Source of the DNA: CAYRUD01 sp964427425
Lineage (GTDB): Bacteria > Chlamydiota > Chlamydiia > Chlamydiales > FEN-1388
DNA length: 64,000 bases
Direction of reading: 5' to 3'
Assembly: GCA_964427425.1 (NCBI GenBank)
Contig: CAYRUD010000019.1
Coordinates: 20,131-84,130, forward strand
Shown here: positions 18,048-26,626 of the stretch, one piece after another
How the letters are laid out: each line of letters starts with the position of its first letter
Position numbering within the stretch: the stretch's first letter is position 1
Made by a program: the position numbers and the translations under genes
The notes under the pieces: model-generated
The model's input: the letters and a program-made list of their open reading frames with translations, nothing else
The model's database searches: none
Told to the model about the DNA's origin: nothing

Positions 18048-19559
18048 TCAATCGCCAGGAGGCTGAGAGATTCCCTGGTGTGATTCATTTTCTAGCTGCC
18101 GTAACGTATCACTCATACTCCGCAAACTTGAAGTCACTTCATCATAATCATCATCAAGCAGCCAATATTCATTTCCATTTTCAATATAATACCTTAATCC
18201 TGCTAAGCATTTCTTGAGATCTTCATTGGTTTCGAAGAAAGGACATTGCTGTTTTATTTCGTAGACGGTCTTGTCAAGAGCAATTAAGCTTTCTGTTGTA
18301 AACGTTTTAAGCATAATCTTGGCTTGTTTGATCTCATCATGAGTTGAATCGTCAGTTGGTTGTATGAAATTTAAGCGAATCCACGCAGGGTTCGGAGTCA
18401 ATGAATCAACAACTTCACGGTATTTATCTAGATATTCGCGGAGCGGCTGTGTTGCCTTTTTGGCGTTGCTAAGAAGCTTGGTCTCTTTCAGAATAGAGCA
18501 GAAACGATGTAATGTATTTGCCTTCAGAAAACGTTTGGCAGCTTCTTGACGCTCAGAATTAAGACGGGTGATTCTTGATGAATTCCAAGTGCGGAGACTT
18601 TGCTCTGTGGCCCAGATATCACCTTTTGAAGAAAATTCAATAGGAGCGGTCTTTTCGCTATCAAGTGTGTTGCTCATAAGAGACTTTTCTAACAATTTCT
18701 GAGCCCGATTAGCACATAATTGCGCAAAACAAAGAGAGGCTCGATCTTTAAAATCATGAATCGGGCGGATGCCATTATCTTTGCTTATTGAGATCGATTG
18801 GGGTTTATATGTTGATATATTGGGAGTGGCCATTCTTATGATTGTGCTTATTCCCTCATTCACTCTTTTAAATACAGAAATTACAGCTCTAGCCATTGAC
18901 AGCATTTTATATTTGGCAGAGCTTAATACAAGATCTCGGATGTTCTCTTGAAGTGCGTTGTCTACCGCATAAGGAATTTCAAGGACAGAGTCAACAGCTT
19001 GTCGCATCTTGCTTGGCTGGTACAACGCTTCTACACTCACTTCAAAAGCATCAGTTGCAATCTTCCGACGAAACAGCATCACATCTTTGTCAGCGAATGT
19101 AATGTATAGTCTCTGGGCTTCCTCATCAGTAATGACACGCATAACAGGAAGCTGAATATGTACCTTACTATCATAGTGAGCCCATGTGCATAACCCTGAA
19201 TCAGGTGATTTAGGATAGAGCTCGTGAAAAGAGAGGTGATTCAGATAGCTAATAGCAGCTCGGAATATAAATTCGCTTCCTTCTTTAACAAACGATTTGT
19301 AGATGAGATAATCTCTTTTAAAGTCAGCATAGGTTTTGTCTTCATGAAGAACATTGCGAAACAGAGTGCTGACTGGTTCGAGTTGTAGCTGCTCAATTGG
19401 TGATAAAAAACTGATGATATGTCCCCACCATTCAGGACAGATGGTTGTCGAAGAAGCGCGTTTTGAGGAACTTATGATCGATCTGTCTTGTGTGTTAGGA
19501 GAGTTTGAAATTGCGGCGAGTTTTGGTCTTGGATCTGTGGTATTAGCGGTTGAGATCAT
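18048..19559 (-). CDS. F-box protein, paralog 2 of a tandem pair
   Basis: A 503-residue paralog of the downstream gene. The F-box-like motif is at residues 44-75: EWWGHIISFLSPIEQLQLEPVSTLFRNVLHED. The two proteins keep the same domain order and share blocks such as KEGSEFIFRAAISYLNHL, DSG/R..TWA and FAD(E/K).VMLF, while the C-terminal thirds have diverged (here ending EYWLLDDDYDEV and a polar tail). Tandem duplication is the simplest origin. A role as a secreted adaptor for host SCF ligase is inferred from the motif only. It is divergent from the malate dehydrogenase gene. Confidence 0.75.
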   Translation of the reverse strand: MISTANTTDPRPKLAAISNSPNTQDRSIISSSKRASSTTICPEWWGHIISFLSPIEQLQLEPVSTLFRNVLHEDKTYADFKRDYLIYKSFVKEGSEFIFRAAISYLNHLSFHELYPKSPDSGLCTWAHYDSKVHIQLPVMRVITDEEAQRLYITFADKDVMLFRRKIATDAFEVSVEALYQPSKMRQAVDSVLEIPYAVDNALQENIRDLVLSSAKYKMLSMARAVISVFKRVNEGISTIIRMATPNISTYKPQSISISKDNGIRPIHDFKDRASLCFAQLCANRAQKLLEKSLMSNTLDSEKTAPIEFSSKGDIWATEQSLRTWNSSRITRLNSERQEAAKRFLKANTLHRFCSILKETKLLSNAKKATQPLREYLDKYREVVDSLTPNPAWIRLNFIQPTDDSTHDEIKQAKIMLKTFTTESLIALDKTVYEIKQQCPFFETNEDLKKCLAGLRYYIENGNEYWLLDDDYDEVTSSLRSMSDTLRQLENESHQGISQPPGD

Positions 19560-19859
19560 ATGTAGCCCATGAATGATACTTTTAACTTGGATTTAGTATG
19601 AGTCTTGCTGAGTCAGATTAACTTTTAATAAATATTCGTTAATCTTGAGCGCCGAGATTTCTGAGGCACCTTAATTTACTATTAAAGATACTGGTATTTC
19701 TCTCGCTCTTTCTATGATCGCTGCTTGATTTAGGGAATTAAAAAGCTACTCTAATTTTATGAAAAAAAATATAGATAGTCTGATATTCCCATATTTGGCT
19801 GTTTTCTTGTTGTGAACAGGATTCGGTTTTTGACATTCAAGCGCAAGAGAGAGTAAACG
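19560..19859. other. Divergent promoter region, F-box gene / malate dehydrogenase
   Basis: A 300-bp gap between start codons on opposite strands, so it should hold both promoters. I see no convincing consensus promoter, but AAGAGAGAGT just before the ATG at 19860 is a usable ribosome-binding site. No gene is supported here. Confidence 0.5.
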
Positions 19860-20858
19860 ATGAAAAAGGCAAAGAAAGTTGTAATTACCGGTGCGTTAGG
19901 GCAGATAGCCTATAGTCTTTTATTTCGCATTCTATCTGGTGAGTTTTTAGGCAAGGATCAGCCTATAGAATTGGCGTTAGTCGATCTTGAGTCCCTAGCG
20001 CCTCAATTTCCAGGTCTTTTGATGGAAATAGAAGATGTAGCCTCTGAAGTACTTACCTCTGTTCAATATGGTAGCGATCCTGAAGTTCTCTTCAAAGACG
20101 CGGATTATATCTTTCTTGTTGGAGCCAAACCTCGCGGCCCTGGAATGGAGCGTAAAGATCTACTCGCTGAAAACGGCTCGATATTCCAGCGTCAGGGAAG
20201 AGTCATTAATGATGTTGCTTCCCGAGATGTGAAAGTACTCGTTGTTGGAAATCCATGTAACACCAATTGCCTTATCGCATTGAAAAACGCTCCAGATCTT
20301 TCTCCACTATCCTTTGCCTCGATGAGCTCATTAGATGAAATGCGAGCAAAAGCACTCCTCGCGAAAGAGCTTCAGACGGTTCCGTCGAATTTATCTCCAA
20401 TCGCCGTATGGGGAAATCACTCAGCGACCCAAGTGCCAGACGCATTTTCTACGTATCTTTTAAGAGGACACAAGAAAGTGTCAGAGCTATTACCTCAAGA
20501 GTGGCTTTCTTCTGATTTTCTTTCTCGTATACAGCAGCGAGGAGCAGAAGTAATTAAAGCAAGAGGCAAGTCCTCTGCGGCATCCGCTGCCAATGCTGCT
20601 TTAGTCGCTATGAAAAGTTGGATTGAAGGCGATGTTTACAGCTCATTTATAACTTCTTTTGGACGCTACTCATCCAAAAACCCATATGGGATCGATCAAG
20701 ATCTTGTCTTTTCTTTCCCATGCCATAGTGTCCAAGGAGAGCTTCTCTATGCAGCGGATAGATGGAAGACTATCCCTGAGTTGTTAAAAGAAAAAGTGAG
20801 GCTCACAGAAAAAGAGCTTATCGATGAGCGAGATATGGTCAGACATTTGCTACCGTAA
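19860..20858 (+). CDS. mdh: Malate dehydrogenase
   Basis: This enzyme interconverts malate and oxaloacetate with NAD in the TCA cycle. The 332-residue protein matches the chlamydial MdhC type: the dinucleotide-binding start VVITGALGQIAYSLLFRILSGEFLGKD, the loop ARG-type segment GAKPRGPGMERKDLL, the GNPCNTNCLIA loop, and the catalytic histidine in VWGNHSATQVPDA. In C. trachomatis mdhC lies in the same neighbourhood as an FAD amino-acid oxidase-like gene, hflX and phnP, as here. Citrate synthase follows by 45 bp, giving an oxaloacetate-forming and oxaloacetate-using pair in one transcript. Confidence 0.97.
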   Translation: MKKAKKVVITGALGQIAYSLLFRILSGEFLGKDQPIELALVDLESLAPQFPGLLMEIEDVASEVLTSVQYGSDPEVLFKDADYIFLVGAKPRGPGMERKDLLAENGSIFQRQGRVINDVASRDVKVLVVGNPCNTNCLIALKNAPDLSPLSFASMSSLDEMRAKALLAKELQTVPSNLSPIAVWGNHSATQVPDAFSTYLLRGHKKVSELLPQEWLSSDFLSRIQQRGAEVIKARGKSSAASAANAALVAMKSWIEGDVYSSFITSFGRYSSKNPYGIDQDLVFSFPCHSVQGELLYAADRWKTIPELLKEKVRLTEKELIDERDMVRHLLP

Positions 20859-20903
20859 GCATCTCAAGAAGTAGTACATTAAGCAATAACAGTGGTTTAA
20901 CAT

Positions 20904-22121
20904 ATGGCAGACACACAAGCGCCGCTTTTCACAATAACCTCAGAGCACCTTGAGTCTGGATTGAGAGGATATCCTGTTGGATACTGCACGACATCATTCG
21001 TTGACCCCAAATTGGGGCTTCATTATCGGGGAATACCTGTTGAGAAGGTGAGCGCAAAGTCGCCTGAAGAGGTGATGTACCTTCTCTTTAATGGAGCTCT
21101 TCCCTCGAAGGACGAACTTGCTCAATTTTGCCACGAACTTGAAAAGAGATCGTTCGTAGATGATGATTTCTTTGATCGATTGAAAGGGTTTCCAACAACC
21201 TCGCATCCATTGAAGCTTTTAGCGACAGCTATCCTCCTCGCTGGAGTTTTATACGGAACAGGCGACTGGAAGGAGGACTTTCTTCAGCTCGCTGCGAAGA
21301 TTCCAACAATTTCTGGTGGTGTTATTCGCTATCTAAAATCTAAGAAGCCATTTCAAAGCAAAGATGTCGTCAAGGCGGCTCTTTCAGGAACTACATGGAC
21401 TGAAAAGCTTTTGAATGCGATTGGCGAAGAGATAATTCATCCATCGAAGCGAGAGTCGGCTTATGAAGCGCTATCACTCTTCATGGTATTACATATGGAC
21501 CATGGAGGAGGAAACCTCTCTACCTTTGTTGGAAAAGCTGTTGCCTCAGGCTTGGAGGATATGTATGGGTCGATTGCAGGAGCGATGCTGGCCCTTGCAG
21601 GTCCTCGTCATGGCCGGGCAAATCAAGACAGCCTCGACTATCTCAACAAATTATTAAACAAGTATGGAGCTGATATATCAGCTGAGCAACTTGAGAAGGC
21701 ACTTCGTGAGTCATTAGCTCAAGGAGATCTTATCTACGGCTATGGACACGCTGTCTTACGAGTAGAGGATGCGCGGGCGACAGTCTTATATGATATAGCT
21801 CAAAAGAAGTATAAAGAACATCCATTGGTCAAGATGGCGCTTCTTTTACGGCAAGTTGCTCCCTCTATTCTTTCCGAAAATCCCAAAATATCGGATCCTT
21901 ATCCCAATGTTGATGCAATCTCGGGTCCGTTGCTTATCGCCTCGGGATTTCAAGAAGCTGACTGTATGCCTGTCTTGTTTGGTTGTTCAAGAGTGTTAGG
22001 TATCGCTCGTCAGATTGTGTATGAGAGAGTGGAGGCTCGAGATGGCAAGGGATTGCCGATCGTGCGGCCTAAGTATCTTTATCTCAATGATCAATCTGAA
22101 AAGACGCATCAGGCTGGATAA
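20904..22121 (+). CDS. gltA: Citrate synthase
   Basis: Citrate synthase joins acetyl-CoA and oxaloacetate, the entry step of the TCA cycle. The 405-residue protein carries the catalytic residues: His in MHMDHGGGNLSTF, His in YGYGHAVLRVEDAR and Asp in DPYPNVDAISGPLL; AGPRHGRANQ is the conserved glycine-rich turn. The compact length and motif style (DPYPNVD) are closer to mitochondrial/eukaryote-type than to the hexameric E. coli GltA. Chlamydiaceae lack citrate synthase, while larger environmental chlamydiae have a full cycle, so its presence helps place the organism. It follows mdh directly and ends before a 17-bp hairpin. Confidence 0.95.
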   Translation: MADTQAPLFTITSEHLESGLRGYPVGYCTTSFVDPKLGLHYRGIPVEKVSAKSPEEVMYLLFNGALPSKDELAQFCHELEKRSFVDDDFFDRLKGFPTTSHPLKLLATAILLAGVLYGTGDWKEDFLQLAAKIPTISGGVIRYLKSKKPFQSKDVVKAALSGTTWTEKLLNAIGEEIIHPSKRESAYEALSLFMVLHMDHGGGNLSTFVGKAVASGLEDMYGSIAGAMLALAGPRHGRANQDSLDYLNKLLNKYGADISAEQLEKALRESLAQGDLIYGYGHAVLRVEDARATVLYDIAQKKYKEHPLVKMALLLRQVAPSILSENPKISDPYPNVDAISGPLLIASGFQEADCMPVLFGCSRVLGIARQIVYERVEARDGKGLPIVRPKYLYLNDQSEKTHQAG

Positions 22122-22133
22122 ATTTTATTAAGG

Positions 22134-22170
22134 TGCTTAGAAGAGAAAGAACCTCTTTCTCTTCTAAGCA
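22134..22170. terminator. Perfect 17-bp hairpin after citrate synthase
   Basis: Bases 22134-22150 pair perfectly with 22154-22170 around a 3-base loop, 12 bp after the gltA stop. There is no T run after it on either strand (TAATTACACG on +), so it is either a non-canonical terminator or an mRNA 3'-end protecting structure. Confidence 0.6.
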
Positions 22171-22210
22171 TAATTACACGTTTGAAGAGTAGGTTTATTT
22201 AAATAGTCTT

Positions 22211-23089
22211 ATGGCATCTACAAGCTCATTTATTCGATCTCTTCCTTCTCTTTCGCATCTCGTTTTGGCATTAGCTTTTATAGCTATTGGGTTAACGCTG
22301 GGAAAGTGGCTGACGTTTCTTTTTGATGGTTCTACATTCGCGCATATTGATAGCTCTCTTTTTGTCTCTCAAGGCGCTTCGCCCTCGTCGACAATTATGG
22401 CGATGAAACGCACGCTTGAGCTTATGCCAGTAAGTATCGCGGCTTCATGCGTAACCTATCTTCTTATGCTTGCTCAAAGATCGTACAAAAGCACATTCCT
22501 TATGAAAGATATTGTCATGGGAGCGTGGAGAGTAGCTATTGCTCTTTTCTCTCTCATTGGCATTTTCTTCATCGTCTCATCGGTCTTAAGCATCATTGAT
22601 GTCGCTTTAGGTTTTGGCCGTCAGATTCCTTTCATCGGGGTTCTCTTTTCGCTAGCATATGGTCTTATCTATCCTATTGCGACGCTGATAAGTCTTCTCA
22701 TCATTCTTTTCTCTTACTTTATTGCGCTTGGACCTCTTCATGCTGTTGGTATCCGTGAACAAGAGAAATTGATTGAAGAGGATGACGGTATTTCACGCTC
22801 TGTTTCTTTAAAGCAGATATCGCTATCGATCCAGCAGCTTGTCAGTGAAAGCGGGACGAATATTCGGACACTTTTGGTTTGCGGATGGTGTTTTGGGCTT
22901 ATTCCGCTCTTTATCTATCAGCTGTTTTTGATGGTGACCTTAAAGCCGGTTTTCCCTGCAGAGGGGATAGCAACAGGATTTTTGCAAAGCCTCGTGCTGT
23001 CTATTTCAACTGCAGTTGTCGAGGCTCCATTCCTTCTTCTTTCTCTTCTGATTTCGTTTCATGTGGTGACACATAGCGACGAAGGTTAA
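22211..23089 (+). CDS. Hypothetical polytopic membrane protein
   Basis: A 292-residue integral membrane protein with about six hydrophobic segments, near residues 20-42, 75-92, 110-137, 145-178 (long enough for more than one crossing), 225-250 and 260-290, joined by short loops; a charged loop (VGIREQEKLIEEDDG) sits around residues 180-195. I do not recognise a family. It is the third gene of a plus-strand group after mdh and gltA, 89 bp downstream of gltA, and its last 4 bp overlap the convergent FAD oxidoreductase gene. Confidence 0.75.
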   Translation: MASTSSFIRSLPSLSHLVLALAFIAIGLTLGKWLTFLFDGSTFAHIDSSLFVSQGASPSSTIMAMKRTLELMPVSIAASCVTYLLMLAQRSYKSTFLMKDIVMGAWRVAIALFSLIGIFFIVSSVLSIIDVALGFGRQIPFIGVLFSLAYGLIYPIATLISLLIILFSYFIALGPLHAVGIREQEKLIEEDDGISRSVSLKQISLSIQQLVSESGTNIRTLLVCGWCFGLIPLFIYQLFLMVTLKPVFPAEGIATGFLQSLVLSISTAVVEAPFLLLSLLISFHVVTHSDEG

Positions 23090-24162
23090 AGCTTAGTCAG
23101 AATCGTATTCCCAAGAGTCTTCTCAAGCTCATCTATTGTGATGAGCTTGCAAATTGCATGCGTAACAGTCTTGGCGAGCCATGAGTGGTAGAGGAGTCCT
23201 TTAGACCCGACCCCTGTGATTGACCAAACGGTAGGTGATTTATAGATCACGATGGGGTGAGAGGTGGGTGTTGTCGCTCTGACTCCCGCGGTAATTTCTA
23301 TAGTTGGGAAATCGAGAAGCTCAGGCCAGTAGAGCGATATCTTTTGTCTCATCTCACTTTCTGCGGCATCCTGATCAGTATCGAGTGAGCTATAGTGGTG
23401 CTCGTAGGTGGAGCCTAAGCAGACATAAGAGTTCGAGAAAACGGCATATGCGGTTCCTGAAAGGCCGCATTGAGGGACTCGAAACGATTCAGGAAGCTTC
23501 TTGTCGAGCTTTTGTCCCTTGACTTTACCCATTTTTGGATGGTTCGAAAAGAACATTTCAGAGTGATACCCTGCGGCGACAAGAATGACATCGAAGCCAT
23601 CATTTTTTAATTGATCAACAGTCTCAACATGCTTTTGAGTGAAAGAAAAGCGGCTCTCGTGTGTCGAGCAATAGTGAAAAAGAGCGTCTAAGTATTGTCT
23701 ACAATCGATTGAAAGGCCGTCTGGTATATAGAGCGATGGTATATTGTTAGGATTTGGATAAAACTGTTTTGTCTCTTCTTCATCGAGATAGAGGGCAGGA
23801 AATTGATTATCTTGGCAGCTTCTCTTGTAGAAGAAATTCTTCTGTTCAGGAAGGGCGGCTGGTCGTAGAATGCCCTGTTGGAGAATGACAGGTTTTTGAA
23901 GTTTTTCTCGTGAGTAGCTATCCATGCATTTGAGAAGCGTAAGGCTCTCAAGGAAGGCCTCATTTCCATTGTGGCTTAAGTTTGCTTTTTTTCCGGCATA
24001 TGGGTGTACAAGCCCTGCTGCGGCCCCCGAAGCTCCGTTCCCAACACCTTTAGAGTCAATAAGGGTGATTGTGAGATCGAGATTATGTGACTGTGAGAGA
24101 GTTAAAAGATGATATGACAGGGCGAGGCCGCAAAAACCTGCGCCAATAATTGCAACTTTCAT
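23086..24162 (-). CDS. FAD-dependent oxidoreductase, DAO family (D-amino-acid dehydrogenase / MnmC-C-like)
   Basis: A 358-residue flavoprotein. The N-terminus is a textbook FAD-binding start, MKVAIIGAGFCGLALSYHLL (GxGxxG), followed by IDSKGVGNGASGAAAGLVHP, typical of the DAO fold; the C-terminal GVGSKGLLYHSWLAKTV is the second flavin-contact region. The family includes D-amino-acid dehydrogenases and the C-terminal half of the tRNA-modifying enzyme MnmC; GASG..AGLVHPYAG recalls MnmC, but the methyltransferase half is absent. The C. trachomatis neighbour of mdhC annotated as a D-amino acid dehydrogenase is the likely ortholog. Substrate remains open. Confidence 0.85.
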   Translation of the reverse strand: MKVAIIGAGFCGLALSYHLLTLSQSHNLDLTITLIDSKGVGNGASGAAAGLVHPYAGKKANLSHNGNEAFLESLTLLKCMDSYSREKLQKPVILQQGILRPAALPEQKNFFYKRSCQDNQFPALYLDEEETKQFYPNPNNIPSLYIPDGLSIDCRQYLDALFHYCSTHESRFSFTQKHVETVDQLKNDGFDVILVAAGYHSEMFFSNHPKMGKVKGQKLDKKLPESFRVPQCGLSGTAYAVFSNSYVCLGSTYEHHYSSLDTDQDAAESEMRQKISLYWPELLDFPTIEITAGVRATTPTSHPIVIYKSPTVWSITGVGSKGLLYHSWLAKTVTHAICKLITIDELEKTLGNTILTKL

Positions 24163-24297
24163 AGGAAATATTGAATCTAGAAAATTTGAAAGAATAAGAC
24201 TAACAGATGTATTTAATTGAAATCGACTTCAATGAAAATGAGGCATCGTAAAAGTCTTTTGCTGAGAGAAGTCTAATGAGAATAGAAGAGGTATCGC

Positions 24298-25095
24298 GTG
24301 GCCGGAAGAGAAAGGAATAAACTTGTTTTTTTAGGATGTGGCTCATCTAGCGGTGTTCCGGTAATTGGCTGTTCATGCCCTGTATGCCTATCACACGATA
24401 AAAAAGATAAAAGAACACGATCGAGTGTTTATTTAAAGCTTCCTTTAGGTTCCATACTCGTTGACGTAAGTCCTGATTTTAGACAGCAGGCATTGGAGTA
24501 TAAGATCTCATCGCCGCCACACGCTCTTCTTCTCACTCATACTCACTATGATCATATTGGTGGATTAGAAGAGCTTCGGGCGTATAACTTTTTATCGGGA
24601 CGATCTATTCCTTGTTATTTGTCGCACGAAAGCTATAAATCATTAGAGAAGATGTACTATTATCATTTTTTGCCAAAGAATGATGAAAGAAGTTATTCTG
24701 CCTCTTTTGATTACCATGTACTTCCTGTAACGAGAGGATCATTTGAAATTCTCGGTAAAGAAGTACGGTATTGCACATATACCCAAGGAACAATGCCAGT
24801 ACTCGGCTTTCGATTTGGATCTGTTGCCTATATGACTGACATGAAGGAGTTCGATGACTCTGCAATTGAGCTCGTCCGAGGCGTCCATACTTTGATTATA
24901 AGTGCTGCTCGCTATGGCGGATCAAAAATGCAGCTGAGTGTGGATGAGGCACTTGAGTTTATTGAAAGAGTGGGGCCGAAGAGAGCAATCCTCATGCATA
25001 TGTCCCATGAGTTGGGTTATAGCTCTCTTGCCTCGACGCTTCCTGAAGGTGTTGAGCCCGCATTTGATGGAATGGAGATTGACTTTGAATGGTAG
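24298..25095 (+). CDS. PhnP-like metallo-beta-lactamase-fold hydrolase
   Basis: A 265-residue MBL-fold metal-dependent hydrolase of the PhnP type (phosphodiesterase acting on cyclic phosphates). The metal site HxHxDH is THTHYDHIGG; AYMTDMKEF and LMHMSHELGY give the remaining ligands. The N-terminal CGSSSGVPVIGCSCPVC with paired cysteines matches the extra zinc site of PhnP proteins. It starts with GTG, chosen because AGAGGT lies 5 bases upstream and no ATG is near. In C. trachomatis a phnP gene is next to hflX, as here (63 bp gap). No other phosphonate genes are nearby, so a role in general nucleotide or RNA metabolism is more likely than phosphonate use. Confidence 0.88.
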   Translation: MAGRERNKLVFLGCGSSSGVPVIGCSCPVCLSHDKKDKRTRSSVYLKLPLGSILVDVSPDFRQQALEYKISSPPHALLLTHTHYDHIGGLEELRAYNFLSGRSIPCYLSHESYKSLEKMYYYHFLPKNDERSYSASFDYHVLPVTRGSFEILGKEVRYCTYTQGTMPVLGFRFGSVAYMTDMKEFDDSAIELVRGVHTLIISAARYGGSKMQLSVDEALEFIERVGPKRAILMHMSHELGYSSLASTLPEGVEPAFDGMEIDFEW

Positions 25096-25158
25096 ATTAT
25101 TGACTGATAATGATAAAGAGACCTCGTAATCGCATTCTCATTTTACATAGGAAATAAT

Positions 25159-26586
25159 ATGAAAGATATACACAAGAGCGATTCAATTAATCACGAGCCT
25201 CTTGCCCATGAGGGTCACGAGGAAAAAGGGGCAAAAGCGCCAAGCTCATTTAGTACTTGGTATGACAAAGAACAGCTCATACAGTCCAAGGCGATTATTG
25301 TTGGAGCAATCACAAAGAATACAACGAAAGAGATTCAAGAAGAACACCTCGATGAGCTTGATCAGCTTGCTCAGACCTATGGCATTCCAATTATCGATAG
25401 ATGGTGCACACCACTTCGAGAAATCTCTCCTGCCACATTCTTAAGCTCTGGAAAAGTTGAGATGCTCCGAGAGCGCCTTCAAGAGGTTGGAGCAAATCTT
25501 GTTATCTTTGACGATGAGATATCACCCGCGCAGCAGAGAAACCTCGAGCAAGAGCTTAAAGTTCCAGTCATGGATCGCACTGAGGTAATCTTAGGCGTAT
25601 TTGCTGATAGGGCAAAGTCGCATGAAGCTAAACTTCAGATTGAGCTTGCTCAAGTGCGCTATGTCGCCCCTCGACTAAAGAGAATGTGGACACACCTTTC
25701 TCGTCAGTCTGGTGGCGGTGGTGGAGCATCCGGTGGCGGATACCTCAAAGGTGAAGGTGAAAAGCAGATCGAGATCGACCGCCGTATTTTGAAGGCACGA
25801 CTTGAAAAACTTGAGCATGAGCTGAAAGATGTTCAACAGTATCGCCATACACAGCGATCACTTCGTGAGAGAAATGAAGTTCCAGTGTTTGCGATCGTCG
25901 GCTACACAAACGCCGGCAAATCGACCTTGATGAAGCGTCTCACAAATGCTGATATCTTAGTTGAAGATAAGCTCTTTGCGACTTTGGATACAACGACAAG
26001 GCATTTTACCTTGCCAAACAATCAAGATATTTTACTTGTCGATACTGTCGGATTCATCAGAAAGCTTCCTCACTTATTGGTCGCGGCATTTAAGAGTACG
26101 CTCGAAGAAGCGGTACAAGCAGAGATCTTGTTGCACCTCATTGATACAAGCCATCCACAGGCTCTTGAGCAGGCTAAAACGACATTGGAAGTTTTAGAAG
26201 AGCTCAACGCGAAAGATAAGCCTATTATCACTGTATTGAACAAGGTTGATAGGCTAAGAGAGCCTGAGCGTCATGGTGCTATGGAGTCTATGATTCATAA
26301 GCTTCGAATGACCTATCCTCGTGCGATACAGATATCTGCCGCAACAGGAGAGGGGATTGATGAGCTCTTCCAAGAGATGATTTTAGTTCTCCAATCAAGA
26401 CGCAAGAGAGTGATGTTAAAAATTCCTCAAAGCGAGTATCACATTGCAGCAAGCGCTATCCGACTTGGCACAATCTTTAGCCAGTCGTATGAGGAAAATG
26501 ATGTTATTCTCGATGTAGAACTTCCGATCTCTCATGCAGAGCGTCTGAAGGCTTATTCGATGCAAAATCAAGAGATAGCAAAATAA
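25159..26586 (+). CDS. hflX: GTPase HflX
   Basis: HflX binds the 50S subunit and, in E. coli, splits stalled ribosomes after stress. The 475-residue protein has the HflX N-terminal domain (DELDQLAQTYGIPIIDR, ISPAQQRNLE, DRTEVILGVFADRAKSHEAKLQIELAQ), the glycine-rich linker SGGGGGASGGG, a basic coiled-coil segment and the GTPase domain: G1 GYTNAGKST, G3 DTVGF, G4 NKVD, G5 SAATGEG. The length is somewhat above E. coli HflX because of a charged 35-residue N-terminal extension. It is the middle gene of a probable three-gene operon (phnP-like, hflX, hypothetical). Confidence 0.97.
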   Translation: MKDIHKSDSINHEPLAHEGHEEKGAKAPSSFSTWYDKEQLIQSKAIIVGAITKNTTKEIQEEHLDELDQLAQTYGIPIIDRWCTPLREISPATFLSSGKVEMLRERLQEVGANLVIFDDEISPAQQRNLEQELKVPVMDRTEVILGVFADRAKSHEAKLQIELAQVRYVAPRLKRMWTHLSRQSGGGGGASGGGYLKGEGEKQIEIDRRILKARLEKLEHELKDVQQYRHTQRSLRERNEVPVFAIVGYTNAGKSTLMKRLTNADILVEDKLFATLDTTTRHFTLPNNQDILLVDTVGFIRKLPHLLVAAFKSTLEEAVQAEILLHLIDTSHPQALEQAKTTLEVLEELNAKDKPIITVLNKVDRLREPERHGAMESMIHKLRMTYPRAIQISAATGEGIDELFQEMILVLQSRRKRVMLKIPQSEYHIAASAIRLGTIFSQSYEENDVILDVELPISHAERLKAYSMQNQEIAK

Positions 26587-26626
26587 CTTTTGACAATGTC
26601 CATTTGGATGAAGAGGTAGTAAAGAT

